Below, one piece after another: positions 17,205-26,421 of a stretch of 64,000 nt of DNA. Numbering within the stretch: the first letter of the stretch is position 1; the number at the start of each line of letters is the position of its first letter. Source of the stretch: Nitrospirota bacterium (GTDB lineage Bacteria; Nitrospirota; Thermodesulfovibrionia; Thermodesulfovibrionales; Dissulfurispiraceae); assembly GCA_009773415.1 (NCBI GenBank), contig WSNO01000012.1, positions 1-64,000 of the forward strand. The letters run 5' to 3'. The notes under the pieces are model-generated. The model was not told the origin of the DNA and made no database searches. It worked only from the letters and a program-made list of their open reading frames with translations. Made by a program: the position numbers and the translations under genes.

Positions 17205-18668
17205 TCAGACCGTAAAGCCCTTCTCAGCCATCTTCGCCTTGAGCATCGCACCGAGCGTGCCCATATTCGAAGCATCTTCCTTTTTCTGTTCTGCAAGAAA
17301 GCTCTTCACCTCATCACGCTCGGCCTTTTCCTGAACGCCCTTGAGGCTCAGCCGCACTTTGCCCTCATTCTTATTGACGTCGATGACGAGCACCTGAAGG
17401 GAAGAACCCTGCGGAAACATTGCAGAATGGTCGGTGCCGAATGTGGTGCCAAGCTCCTCATTCGGAATAAGCCCGTTACGGCCGCTTTCCATTTTCAGAA
17501 AGACGCCATACGGCATGACTCTCTCAACCGTACCCATGACCAGGTCGCCTATCTTCGGCAGCGGAACTTCTTCCTTCTTGACATGCGGCTGCAGCGAGAG
17601 CGAGATCCTCTTGTCGGCAGGCTCAACACCGATGATGTAGACCTCAACCGGCTGACCAACCGTGACAACTTCTTTCGGATGGTTAATTCTCTTGCCGGTG
17701 CCGAAGTTTGAGATATGAATAAGTCCGTCGAGTCCGGGTTCCAGGCTCACAAATGCCCCGAACGCGGTAAGGCGCACAACTGTTCCCTCAGCCTTTTGTC
17801 CCACCTGATATTTTGCTGCCGCCTCCAGCCATGGGTCTGGTTGCAACGCTTTCAGGCTGAGTGAAAGGCGATTCCTCTCCCAGTCGATTGAGATGATACG
17901 CGCAGTGACTTCCTGCCCTGCAGAAAGAACATCTTCAGCCTTGTCAACACGCCGCCAGGCAAGTTCACTCACCGGGATAAGTCCGTCTATGCCGCCAAGG
18001 TCGACAAATGCCCCGAACTTCTGGACTGCCGTCACCGCGCCGGTCACCTCTTTGCCGACTTCAAGCGTTGCTTTCAGTTCGGCTATCTTTGCCTGCTTCT
18101 CTTCTTCTAGCACTGCGCGGCGCGAAAGAATGATACTCCGCCCATCTTCGGAAAGCTCAAGAATCCTGAACGGAAAACTCCGGCCAAGATAGATGCCGCC
18201 CTCTCTGCCGCCCCTGAGGTCAATCTGTGAAAACGGACAGAAGCACTTTACCCCGTCGATCATGACCTCGAACCCGCCCTTGATTTCACGCTTGACTTCC
18301 CCAATCACCGGCAGGCCTGCTTCATGGGCGCCACGAAGAGAACTCATCTTGATAGAGGGGATGCCGCCGATCTTCGTGGTGAGCTCACGAACTCCGTCAC
18401 GAACTCCGACAAAAACCGCTTCTATCTCATCTCCCGGCTTCACCTGCACTGCGCCGGACTCGTCTTTAAATTCTTCGAGCGCAACACTGCCCTCGCTTTT
18501 GCCGCCCAAGGCAATGTAGACCAACTCACCCGAAATGCTGATGACCGTAGCCCTGACCTTCTGGCCGGGCCGAAGCCGATCAGAAGCTCCCATGCTTTTT
18601 TCGAGAAGATCGGCAAACGATTCTTCAGGTGTCGTTTCCTGCTCTGCGCTCTTGTTCTCTTCCGTCAT
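17205..18668 (-). CDS. Four-repeat S1 RNA-binding protein (ribosomal S1-like)
   Basis: 487 residues with four S1/OB repeats beginning near residues 37, 120, 205 and 290, plus a partial or fifth-like repeat around 370. 'VTGAVTAVQKFGAFVDLGGIDGLIPVSELAW' and 'AEGTVVRLTAFGAFVSLEPGLDGLIHISN' are canonical. Full ribosomal S1 usually has six repeats, so this is either the genome's short bS1 or an S1-like paralogue. It binds RNA and may help load mRNA on the ribosome. The acidic N-terminus and charged C-terminal tail ('MLKAKMAEKGFTV') flank the repeats. The start ATG has GAGG upstream. Confidence 0.88.
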   Translation of the reverse strand: MTEENKSAEQETTPEESFADLLEKSMGASDRLRPGQKVRATVISISGELVYIALGGKSEGSVALEEFKDESGAVQVKPGDEIEAVFVGVRDGVRELTTKIGGIPSIKMSSLRGAHEAGLPVIGEVKREIKGGFEVMIDGVKCFCPFSQIDLRGGREGGIYLGRSFPFRILELSEDGRSIILSRRAVLEEEKQAKIAELKATLEVGKEVTGAVTAVQKFGAFVDLGGIDGLIPVSELAWRRVDKAEDVLSAGQEVTARIISIDWERNRLSLSLKALQPDPWLEAAAKYQVGQKAEGTVVRLTAFGAFVSLEPGLDGLIHISNFGTGKRINHPKEVVTVGQPVEVYIIGVEPADKRISLSLQPHVKKEEVPLPKIGDLVMGTVERVMPYGVFLKMESGRNGLIPNEELGTTFGTDHSAMFPQGSSLQVLVIDVNKNEGKVRLSLKGVQEKAERDEVKSFLAEQKKEDASNMGTLGAMLKAKMAEKGFTV

Positions 18669-18763
18669 TCTTCTACCTCACACTATGATTTATCCGGAGT
18701 ACTGCTGTAAAGGGCACTCCATGCAAACTAAACACTTATGGTGCCATGAAACGACAAAAAAAG

Positions 18764-19669
18764 TCAGCTTTTTTGTCCCCGCTGGCGAAGAACCTCAAAC
18801 AGCATTATCCCCGCGGCCACTGAAACATTCAACGATCCGACCTTGCCACGCATGGGCAGCGCAACCACCGCGTCGCAGAGTTCGCGCACCGTGCGCCGCA
18901 TGCCTTCTCCTTCGGATCCCATGACGATTGCAACAGGACCGGTGAGATCGAGGTCCCACGGCTGCGTATTCGAGCCGGCCTCAGCGCCGATAATCATTAC
19001 TCCCTCATCTTTCAGGATTCGCAGCGCGTGCTTGATATTGACTGTTTCAACAAGAGTGAGATGTTCGAGCGCCCCGGCGGATGCCTTCGCGACTGTCGGC
19101 GATATGCCTGCCGAACGCTGCTCCTGAAAAATGACGCCGTCCGCTCCTGCAGCCTCGGCAGTGCGAAGTATTGCCCCGAAATTGCGGGGGTCTTCGATGC
19201 AGTCGGCAACAAGAAACAGTGCATGCCCCTCTGCCTCAGCAATGACTTCCGGCAGGTCATCAATCGAAAGCATTTTCTTCCGTGCAACATGCGCAGCAAC
19301 GCCCTGGTGCCCCTTGTCAAACCTCCTGTCAAAAAAATCCCGGCCTGTCCGCCGCACCGGAACATGCTGTTGTTCTGCAAGACGTATCAGCGGAAACACA
19401 TTTCTGCGCTCAGTATCCAAGACGAACAGGGCAAACAGGGCGCGGCCGGACTTGAGCGCCTCATGAACCGGATTGATGCCGTAAATAAAATCGCCGGTAT
19501 CGTCAGGTTGCGGTCCGGCTGCACTGAGCGGCAGCTCCGGCTGGCCGGACGTTCGGGCAAAACGCTCATGGGATGCCGTGCCGTCAGGCCGTTGCTGCCC
19601 GGTTTTCTGTTTGCTCCGATGCGGTTGCTCTACGGAGAATTTTTTTTTCAGACGATCTTGACGCGCCAC
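18764..19669 (-). CDS. rlmB: 23S rRNA (guanosine-2'-O-)-methyltransferase, RlmB type
   Basis: 301 residues. A basic, low-complexity N-terminus of about 60 residues precedes 'FIYGINPVHEALKSG', the substrate-binding domain, then the SPOUT core: 'DPRNFGAILRTAEAAGADG', 'VAIVMGSEGEGMRR' and 'LPMRGKVGSLNVSVAAGIMLFEVLR', the three SpoU motifs that form the trefoil-knot AdoMet site. The upstream cysS part overlaps its start by 22 bases, so it is cotranscribed. A second SpoU methyltransferase lies at 43.3-44.1 kb. Confidence 0.94.
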   Translation of the reverse strand: MARQDRLKKKFSVEQPHRSKQKTGQQRPDGTASHERFARTSGQPELPLSAAGPQPDDTGDFIYGINPVHEALKSGRALFALFVLDTERRNVFPLIRLAEQQHVPVRRTGRDFFDRRFDKGHQGVAAHVARKKMLSIDDLPEVIAEAEGHALFLVADCIEDPRNFGAILRTAEAAGADGVIFQEQRSAGISPTVAKASAGALEHLTLVETVNIKHALRILKDEGVMIIGAEAGSNTQPWDLDLTGPVAIVMGSEGEGMRRTVRELCDAVVALPMRGKVGSLNVSVAAGIMLFEVLRQRGQKS

Positions 19670-21810
19670 GTTGTTCCGTCTTTCTTGTCTTCAAGCACAA
19701 TTCCGGCGACGTCCAGTTCGTTCCTGACGGCATCGGCAGCGGCCCAGTCCTTGTTTTCTCGGGCCGTCCGCCGCTCCTTAAGCTTCGCCTGAATGCCATC
19801 TTCCGTCAGCGGTATCTTCTTGGCACACAGCAGAGCGACATTCCATTGTTGCGGCGTTCTGCCGAATAGGTTCAACGTACCGCCGACCGTGCGAAGACTC
19901 TCCTTCGCTTTTCGCAGCAATGCGGCAGCTTCGGGGCCGCCCGGCTTTGTGTCGACGAAGCGGTTGATTTCCCTGATCAGCTCAAAAATATGGCCCACGG
20001 CAATAGCGGTGTTGAAATCATCGTCCATCGCCTCTTCAAACTGCGGACGGAAGCGGTCAAGCATATTCTCCAGAGCAGCAGCCGCTGCCGGCTGCATCTT
20101 CGCTGATTTTGCCTCAAGCGCCAGTGCGATGACGTCATCCATCCGCGCCACGGTGCTGTAATAACGGTCGATCGAAGACTCCGCGTCGTGAAGCTGATCC
20201 CGGGAAAACTCGATGGGGCTGCGATAGTGGCTCGACAGCACAAAAAGCCGGACGACTTCGGCATCGTACACGCCGAGAATTTCCCGTATCGTGAAGAAAT
20301 TGCCGAGCGACTTCGACATCTTTTCCTTGTCGATGGTGATGAAGCCGTTATGCACCCAGTATTTTGCAAACGGCTTGCCGGTGCATGCCTCCGACTGGGC
20401 GATTTCGTTTTCATGATGCGGGAAGACAAGGTCGGCTCCGCCCCCGTGAATGTCGATAGTCTCGCCGATATGGCGCATTGCCATAGCGGTGCATTCTATA
20501 TGCCAGCCAGGACGGCCTTTGCCCCAAGGACTCTCCCACCAAGGCTCCCCCTCTTTTGATGCTTTCCAGAGCGCAAAGTCCATCGGGCTTTTCTTGCGCT
20601 CATCAACGCAGACCCGGGCTCCTGCCTGCAGGTCATGGAGATCTTTCTTGGACAGCTTGCCGTAATCGCCGAACGTATCGACCGCAAAGTAGACGCTTTC
20701 GTTTTCGCCCTCCTGCACAGCGTAGGCATGACCCTTTGCGATGAGCGTCTGTACGACATCTATCATCTCGGAGATATGCTCGGTAGCCTTCGGCTCAATG
20801 TCCGCGCGGGCAATGCCGAGCGCATCCATGTCGCGGTAATACTCGTCGATATACTTTCGTGCTACCGCGTCCCATGTCACACCTGTCTCGCCAGCACGCC
20901 GGATGATCTTGTCGTCGATGTCGGTAAAGTTCCGGACAAACGTCGTCTGAAACCCTTTATACCGGAAGTAGCGGCTGATCACATCAAAAACAATCGCGCT
21001 TCGGGCATGACCGATGTGGCAATAATCGTAGACCGTTACGCCGCAGGCATACATGCCGACGCGGCCAGTCGCCAGTGGCACAAAATCATCCTTCCGGCCG
21101 GTCATGGTATTGTAAATCTTCATTCTGCCTCCCCTTCCTTCCATCCGCTCGATGCGATCCTCAACCCGTGCGAGCTGGTCGCGCACTTCGTCAATCCGCT
21201 CATCAACCGGATCGGGCAGACGCACGGCGTCGGAATCTCCGACGATGCCTTCATCGCCGATCTGAATCACCTGCTTTTTGACGATTCTGCCGGGAACGCC
21301 TACGACGATTGCGTGGTCTGGCACTTCGATGAGGACAACGGAATTAGCTCCTATCTTAACATAATCGCCAATCCGCATCGGTCCGAGCACCTTCGCCCCG
21401 GCGCCGACAACGACGTTGTTTCCGAGGGTCGGATGGCGCTTTCCCTTGTCTTTTCCGGTTCCACCAAGCGTCACTCCCTGGTACAAAAGGCAATTCTCGC
21501 CGATTTCAGCGGTTTCCCCAATGACAACACCCAACCCATGGTCGATAAAAAACCCTGAGCCGATCTGCGCGCCGGGGTGGATTTCTATGCCAGTCAAAAA
21601 TCTTCCTATATGCGACAGGAGTCGGGGAAGCAGCGGAATGCGCCACTGCCAGAGAAGATGGTTTATGCGGTGCAGGACAATTGCATGAAAGCCGGGATAG
21701 GCGAGCAGAATTTCCAGACCGCTCCTGACCGCCGGATCACGCTTGAAAACAGCCGCGTAGTCCCGGCATACCGAATGCCAGAAGCCGGGGTTCCGCTCCG
21801 GAGTGCTCAC
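19648..21810 (-). CDS. cysE-cysS: In-frame fusion: serine O-acetyltransferase (CysE) + cysteinyl-tRNA synthetase (CysS)
   Basis: One uninterrupted 720-codon frame. Residues 1-229 are CysE: an N-terminal helical domain ('PGFHAIVLHRINHLLW'), then the hexapeptide helix with 'IHPGAQIGSGFFIDHGLGVVIGE', and a coiled-coil tail ('RIDEVRDQLARVEDRIERME'). Residues 230-720 are a complete 491-residue CysS: 'YDYCHIGHAR' (HIGH motif), 'KMSKS', and Zn ligands in 'YACGVTVYD', 'WHIECTAMA' and 'FPHHENE'. CysE makes O-acetylserine for cysteine synthesis; CysS charges tRNA-Cys. No stop separates them, yet the CysS ATG (21123) has GGGGAGG 4 bases upstream, so free CysS may also be made. The GTG start at 21810 overlaps the upstream RACE stop (GTGA). 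No CysK is nearby. Confidence 0.9.
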   Translation of the reverse strand: MSTPERNPGFWHSVCRDYAAVFKRDPAVRSGLEILLAYPGFHAIVLHRINHLLWQWRIPLLPRLLSHIGRFLTGIEIHPGAQIGSGFFIDHGLGVVIGETAEIGENCLLYQGVTLGGTGKDKGKRHPTLGNNVVVGAGAKVLGPMRIGDYVKIGANSVVLIEVPDHAIVVGVPGRIVKKQVIQIGDEGIVGDSDAVRLPDPVDERIDEVRDQLARVEDRIERMEGRGGRMKIYNTMTGRKDDFVPLATGRVGMYACGVTVYDYCHIGHARSAIVFDVISRYFRYKGFQTTFVRNFTDIDDKIIRRAGETGVTWDAVARKYIDEYYRDMDALGIARADIEPKATEHISEMIDVVQTLIAKGHAYAVQEGENESVYFAVDTFGDYGKLSKKDLHDLQAGARVCVDERKKSPMDFALWKASKEGEPWWESPWGKGRPGWHIECTAMAMRHIGETIDIHGGGADLVFPHHENEIAQSEACTGKPFAKYWVHNGFITIDKEKMSKSLGNFFTIREILGVYDAEVVRLFVLSSHYRSPIEFSRDQLHDAESSIDRYYSTVARMDDVIALALEAKSAKMQPAAAAALENMLDRFRPQFEEAMDDDFNTAIAVGHIFELIREINRFVDTKPGGPEAAALLRKAKESLRTVGGTLNLFGRTPQQWNVALLCAKKIPLTEDGIQAKLKERRTARENKDWAAADAVRNELDVAGIVLEDKKDGTTWRVKIV
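21121..21134 (-). promoter_or_regulatory. cysS: Internal ribosome-binding site and ATG of the CysS module
   Basis: On the minus strand GGGGAGG (21128-21134) lies 4 bases before ATG (21121-21123), which begins MKIYNTMTG, the normal N-terminus of free-standing CysS. This would let ribosomes start CysS separately within the fused reading frame. Confidence 0.6.
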
Positions 21811-23711
21811 GCCTTCCGCTCTCCGAGACGGCGCGCAACTGACGGAAACTGAGAGAGGTCCGTGTGCGGAAGAAAGAGCGCGGAAACATACTCATCCATG
21901 AAAAGACGCGACGCAGAGAGCTCAATATACGTCATCCGGGCCGCAATGGCTTCAGCCTCATTTCTGAGTTCCTTTGCAAGCAGTGCCAGGTAGGCTCCGG
22001 TTATGGATGTGTTGCCGAGATAACTGAATCGATCCCGCGGCAGATCCGGAAGCATGCCGAGGAATATTGCCTGCTCAATGTTGAGGTAGCTCCCGAAGCC
22101 GCCTGCAATGTAAACACGCTGTATCGCATCGATAGTGAACCCTGCTTCCGCAAGCAGTGTGGTAACGCCCGCATACATCGCCGCCTTTGCGCGAAGCAGA
22201 TTTTCGATATCGCACTGTGTCAGAACAATATCGTTCTGCCGATCCGGGCTCCTCACAAGAAGATACTCAAGGCCATCCTCCCCCTTCCGAATGCGTGAGG
22301 TAAGCCCCTCCACAAGGTGGCCCTTCGGATTCAGCAGGCCGCACTGAAACAGCTCGGCAATTGCGTCGATCATACCGGAGCCGCATATTCCGACAGAATG
22401 CACATTGCCGATTACCGACACGGCAGGCTCAAAGGAACTGCGATCGATGCGGACCGACTCTATGGCTCCCGCTGTGGCGCGCATGCCGCACCGGATACCG
22501 CTTCCTTCAAAGCACGGGCCTGCAGAGCACGCAGCCGTGACGAGCCATTCTTCGTTTCCGATGGCGATTTCTCCGTTCGTGCCGATGTCCATCAGAAGCG
22601 CCGTTTCCGGACAACGGTGCATTTTTGACGCGAGGACTCCTGCCACAATGTCACCGCCAACATAACTGGCAACGCACGGCATGGTGAACACCGGTGCCTG
22701 TTTATTCACCTTCAGTCTAAGCGTTCCGGCCTTCCAGACAGGAAAAAAGTTGAGAGTCGGTATATAGGGCTCCTCCCGAATCGAGGCGGGATCCAGCCCC
22801 CATACGATATGCGACATCGTCGTGTTCCCCGCAAGCGTGACAGCGTCAATCGACTCATCGGCAATGGCATGACGGGCGGTCACGGCGTCCAGCAGTGCAT
22901 TGATATCGGAGATAACTGCAGACTGCAGTGCAGCCACTCCGTGGCGGGCATCAGACTGTTCAGCGGCGAATACAATACGGGTGATAACATCATCGCCATA
23001 CTGAATCTGGGAGTTATAGGTCGAGGCAACGTCAACAACAGCGCCGTCGGCAAGGCTCACGAGATACAGCACAACGGTAGTTGTCCCGACATCGACCGCA
23101 ATGCCGTAACGATGCCGGGCATCGTCCTGCGATGTCAGAAAAAGTGCTTCATCACGGAACTCGTTGTCCTCGACGTAGGTCAGCGAGACCTTCCAATCAG
23201 CGCAACGGAGCACCCCGGCCATCGTTGCGAGGACCCCATGAGATAGTCGTATGCCGCCGAATCCGGCCAACACAAGAGCTCTCTTCAAACGGTCGAGATC
23301 GCTGATGCTGTCGGTAAGCGTCGGCGGAGGGAGTTCAAGATCAATGCGTTTTGTGAGCGGATTAATCTCGGCCCCATAAGTGCGGAGATAGGCTGCGAGT
23401 TCGCCGGTGCGCGAAAGCGCTATACGGTCGCCGACCACAAGCCGGGACTCTTTGGGAACCTCAAGGTAAAGATCAGTTTCGGCAACTGTCTGGCAAGCAA
23501 GCACCATACCGCGCTCACGCTCTCTCAGGGTGAGTCTGGTGGACGGCACCCCAGCGAATTTTCCGGAGACAACGCGCACCTTGCACTTGCCGCAGCTTCC
23601 GGTGCCCCCGCAGGACGCCACGAGATCGACCCCTGCGCGCCTAAGAGCGGCGTGGAGCGTCTCGCCCGGTTCCGTCGTAACGTGCTCTTCAGTTGTCAGC
23701 CGTATGTTCAT
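21807..23711 (-). CDS. RACE-family protein: 2Fe-2S domain plus ASKHA ATPase (corrinoid-protein reactivator)
   Basis: About 634 residues from ATG 23711; a TTG at 23732 is possible, but AAAGG at an 8-base spacing favours the ATG. An N-terminal 2Fe-2S domain ('CGGTGSCGKCKVRVV' near residue 34, further Cys in 'LACQ') is followed by a linker and a DUF4445 ASKHA ATPase ('AVDVGTTTVVLYLV' near 205, 'LAGNTTMSHI', 'LMDIGTNGEIAIG', 'IAGGFGSYL'). Characterised members use ATP to drive reduction of inactive Co(II) corrinoid proteins to Co(I), for example in acetyl-CoA pathway or methyltransferase systems. No corrinoid protein or methyltransferase lies in the window, so the partner is unknown. It is the first gene of the unit leading to cysE-cysS. 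Confidence 0.9.
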   Translation of the reverse strand: MNIRLTTEEHVTTEPGETLHAALRRAGVDLVASCGGTGSCGKCKVRVVSGKFAGVPSTRLTLRERERGMVLACQTVAETDLYLEVPKESRLVVGDRIALSRTGELAAYLRTYGAEINPLTKRIDLELPPPTLTDSISDLDRLKRALVLAGFGGIRLSHGVLATMAGVLRCADWKVSLTYVEDNEFRDEALFLTSQDDARHRYGIAVDVGTTTVVLYLVSLADGAVVDVASTYNSQIQYGDDVITRIVFAAEQSDARHGVAALQSAVISDINALLDAVTARHAIADESIDAVTLAGNTTMSHIVWGLDPASIREEPYIPTLNFFPVWKAGTLRLKVNKQAPVFTMPCVASYVGGDIVAGVLASKMHRCPETALLMDIGTNGEIAIGNEEWLVTAACSAGPCFEGSGIRCGMRATAGAIESVRIDRSSFEPAVSVIGNVHSVGICGSGMIDAIAELFQCGLLNPKGHLVEGLTSRIRKGEDGLEYLLVRSPDRQNDIVLTQCDIENLLRAKAAMYAGVTTLLAEAGFTIDAIQRVYIAGGFGSYLNIEQAIFLGMLPDLPRDRFSYLGNTSITGAYLALLAKELRNEAEAIAARMTYIELSASRLFMDEYVSALFLPHTDLSQFPSVARRLGERKA

Positions 23712-23789
23712 GAAAAAACCTTTATCAACCAAAGTGTTTGATATTGTACCATACGCGCATGCTCTCCTCTGAACACTGCATATCAGTGA

Positions 23790-24340
23790 ACCACTCCCCG
23801 GGCTAAAGCCCGGGGCTTCAGGGCCTCAACATAACCTGGCATAGGCCTATTTGTTTTGATCTCTGATATATTTGCGGATGACTTCTTCGTTAACCTGCCC
23901 TACGGTTTCGGCAAAATAGCCATCCGCCCAAAAACTATCTCCCCACAGAAACTCTTCCAGTTCGGGGAACTCCGCTCTGATAATCCTGCTCGTCCCGCCT
24001 TTCAGCGTTTGTACTGCTTCTGCCACGCTGACCCTTGGCGGCAACTGTATCACCACATGCACGTGTTCTTCTTGAATGCTTATTTCCGATATATACCAAC
24101 GATTCACCTTGCACGCTTCGTACAACAATCGCTTCAGGTGGATGGCTATCTTGCCACTCAGTACCCGCTTCCGGTATTTCGGGATCCATACCAAGTGATA
24201 GCACAGTCGATGTTTCGTATGTGCGCCCGTCCAATATTTGGCCATGCCAGATTATGCAGAAAAACTCCTCCGCTTCGCCACCGGCTCCGCTCCGGGCGGC
24301 CATTCATCCCCAGGCTTCAAAGCCTTGGGGTTTTCTGGCC
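23790..24340 (-). mobile_element. IS200/IS605-type insertion sequence without tnpB
   Basis: One Y1 transposase gene is flanked by subterminal imperfect palindromes. One is CCCCGGGCT-aa-AGCCCGGGG at 23796-23815 past the gene's 3' end; the other, ccccaggctt / agccttgggg at 24308-24330, lies upstream of its start. Such hairpins are the single-strand recognition ends of this family, which has no terminal inverted repeats or target duplication. The exact boundaries cannot be set by eye. It lies between the RACE gene and the divergent transglycosylase gene and interrupts neither. Confidence 0.8.
23847..24245 (-). CDS. tnpA: IS200/IS605 family Y1 transposase TnpA
   Basis: 132 residues, full length for the family. 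'YHLVWIPKYRKRVL' near residue 16 is the conserved N-terminal block. The HUH motif is 'EEHVHVVI' near residue 60, and the catalytic Tyr is in 'VIRKYIRDQ' near residue 126. It acts on single-stranded DNA hairpin ends for cut-and-paste transposition. All catalytic residues are present, so it may be active. Confidence 0.93.
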   Translation of the reverse strand: MAKYWTGAHTKHRLCYHLVWIPKYRKRVLSGKIAIHLKRLLYEACKVNRWYISEISIQEEHVHVVIQLPPRVSVAEAVQTLKGGTSRIIRAEFPELEEFLWGDSFWADGYFAETVGQVNEEVIRKYIRDQNK

Positions 24341-24428
24341 GATCTTGATAAAATGGAAAAAACAAGGCACTCCCGACGATCAGGCTGCCGCCTGCCCATG
24401 GCGCTTTTAAATGTGCTAATTTATACTC

Positions 24429-26357
24429 ATGCGCCTCATCTTCCGGATAACAGGCATCTGCGTTATTCTTTTGTTCTGCGGCACGTTCACAGAGTGCTTT
24501 GCTGCAGAATCTCCGGTTGGCTCTGCGCGGCCTCTGGCTGCCACGGCTTTGTATGAAGGCAAAATCGCCCTTGACGCCGGCCAGTACGAAAGGGCGATTA
24601 AACAGCTTTCTGAAGCCGCAGCAAGTCTCCCGCTCCTTTCAGACTACGCCCTCTACTGGCGCGCCAAAGCACACTTTGGCGCTGGTGACACCGCAAGCGC
24701 CCTGTCAGATCTTCAGGCAAGCCGGGAGAGCAGACCGGGAACGCCGCTCTCAAAAGCCATCCGCCTGCTCGAAATTGAGTGCGAAAAAAAGCGCTCCGGA
24801 GACAATCTCGGCAATGTATTCCGTCGCTATATTGCCGACTATCCGGAAGATCTCTCAACGAAGTACCGCTACGCCCTGTTCCTGAAAGAACAAGGAAAGA
24901 CGAACCGTGCCCGCGCACTCTTTCATGAGCTTTTTCTGACGGTCTCTCCCGCAGCAAAGCTGGCGGAAGCTGAACTCGACCAGGCTGATATTACCGCGGA
25001 AGACCTGCTGACAAAAGCCCGCAACCTCAACTCGGCATGGATGTTTGATGATGCGGAAAAGCGCTTCCGTGAGGCAATAGAAAAGAAACCATCTGTCCGC
25101 GCATCGGCATATAACGGCCTCGCGTACGCCTTGTTCCGGCAAAAAAAATATCCTGAAGCTGCTGATCTATATGAAAAGACGGGCAACACATACTGGCATG
25201 CCCGCTCGCTGCTCCGGTCAAACCAGCTGCAGGCTTTCGAGTACGAGGTAGATGCCCTTCTCCGCTCGCGGGAAAGCCGCGCCGGGTCATTGCTGCTTTC
25301 GTACGCTTCGAAAAAACGGCGCGAAAGCGACGTACGTGCAGCCCTGCGGATGTATGATACTGTTGCCTCCCGGTATGCATCCGAACGAGAAGAAGCCCTC
25401 TGGCTGACCGGCTGGACGCATTACCGGACAAAAGATTTTGCACGAGCAGCAGAGCTTTTCGGACGATTGCAGGCATCATACGGAAAGCTGAAATACCTTT
25501 ACTGGAAAAACCGTTCCATGGAACAGATGCATCCCGCAACCGCCCGGAAATATCCCGCAAACAGCGCAGGTGATTTTTATGCGTTCCTCTCTTCAGTCCG
25601 CGAGGCGCAGCCTTTTGCAGGCGTTGCTGCGGGAGATGCTGACAGCCGCAGGCTCAACTCCGAACGGGTCGCGCTGCTGCTCAGCCTTGGTTTTCTGCAG
25701 GAAGCCTCCGGAGAAATTCAGCTCATTGCCGCAAAAATGTTCTCCAGCGACACGCGCCTTGCGGTAAGCGAACAGTTTCGGCAGGCTCGCAATTACAAGC
25801 TTTCCATTCAAACCGCCGCGAAAATTCCTTACCGCTCCGCCATTCACGATCTCTACTTTCCGGTTGCGTATCGTCAAGAAGTTGAAGAAGCTGCCAGGAA
25901 AACCGGCCTCGATGCAAGCCTGCTGCTCGCCGTTATCCGCGAGGAGTCGCTCTTTGACCCCGATGCCCGATCCATTGCCGGCGCACTGGGGCTGATGCAG
26001 CTGATGCCCCAGACTGCTCAGCGAGTTGCGCAATCCGCGGGGATTCCTTACAAGAGCGCCGATGATATCTATCAGCCCCGGACAAACATCATGCTCGGAG
26101 CGGCATATCTAAAAAGTCTTGTAGCCGAGTTCGGGGGCATTCCCTATGCGATTGCTGCGTATAATGCGGGGGAAGAGGTCGTCCGGGATTGGATTCGGAC
26201 TGGCGCGTATGGAGCGGTTGACGAATTCATTGAAGATATTCCATATTATGAAACACAGAACTATACAAAGAAAGTCCTGACCTCATATTTTCAGTATCTC
26301 AGGATGCGAGATGAAACAGACATTCGAGCCGTACAGCGACAACTCGGACTCCTCTGA
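24429..26357 (+). CDS. Soluble lytic murein transglycosylase (Slt70-like)
   Basis: 642 residues. A signal peptide (hydrophobic 'ITGICVILLFCGTF', cleavage likely after CFAA) leads into a long TPR-like helical superhelix (about residues 40-470). The C-terminal SLT domain has 'AVIREESLFDPDARS' with the catalytic Glu, 'GALGLMQLMPQTA' and 'AIAAYNAGEEVVRDW'. It cleaves peptidoglycan strands in the periplasm to 1,6-anhydro ends. No clear Shine-Dalgarno precedes ATG 24429. The zapB-like and zapA genes follow at short distance, giving an envelope/division cluster. Confidence 0.95.
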   Translation: MRLIFRITGICVILLFCGTFTECFAAESPVGSARPLAATALYEGKIALDAGQYERAIKQLSEAAASLPLLSDYALYWRAKAHFGAGDTASALSDLQASRESRPGTPLSKAIRLLEIECEKKRSGDNLGNVFRRYIADYPEDLSTKYRYALFLKEQGKTNRARALFHELFLTVSPAAKLAEAELDQADITAEDLLTKARNLNSAWMFDDAEKRFREAIEKKPSVRASAYNGLAYALFRQKKYPEAADLYEKTGNTYWHARSLLRSNQLQAFEYEVDALLRSRESRAGSLLLSYASKKRRESDVRAALRMYDTVASRYASEREEALWLTGWTHYRTKDFARAAELFGRLQASYGKLKYLYWKNRSMEQMHPATARKYPANSAGDFYAFLSSVREAQPFAGVAAGDADSRRLNSERVALLLSLGFLQEASGEIQLIAAKMFSSDTRLAVSEQFRQARNYKLSIQTAAKIPYRSAIHDLYFPVAYRQEVEEAARKTGLDASLLLAVIREESLFDPDARSIAGALGLMQLMPQTAQRVAQSAGIPYKSADDIYQPRTNIMLGAAYLKSLVAEFGGIPYAIAAYNAGEEVVRDWIRTGAYGAVDEFIEDIPYYETQNYTKKVLTSYFQYLRMRDETDIRAVQRQLGLL

Positions 26358-26421
26358 AACTGCAGGACATCTCTTTGCGGAAGAACCGCATCGTTGCCCG
26401 ACCAAATACAAGGAGAGCACC

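Noticed and set aside
18753-18778. A/T hairpin (aaaaaag / cttttttt) as terminator of rlmB.
   Set aside because: The stem is all A-T with one G-C pair and too weak to support a terminator call.
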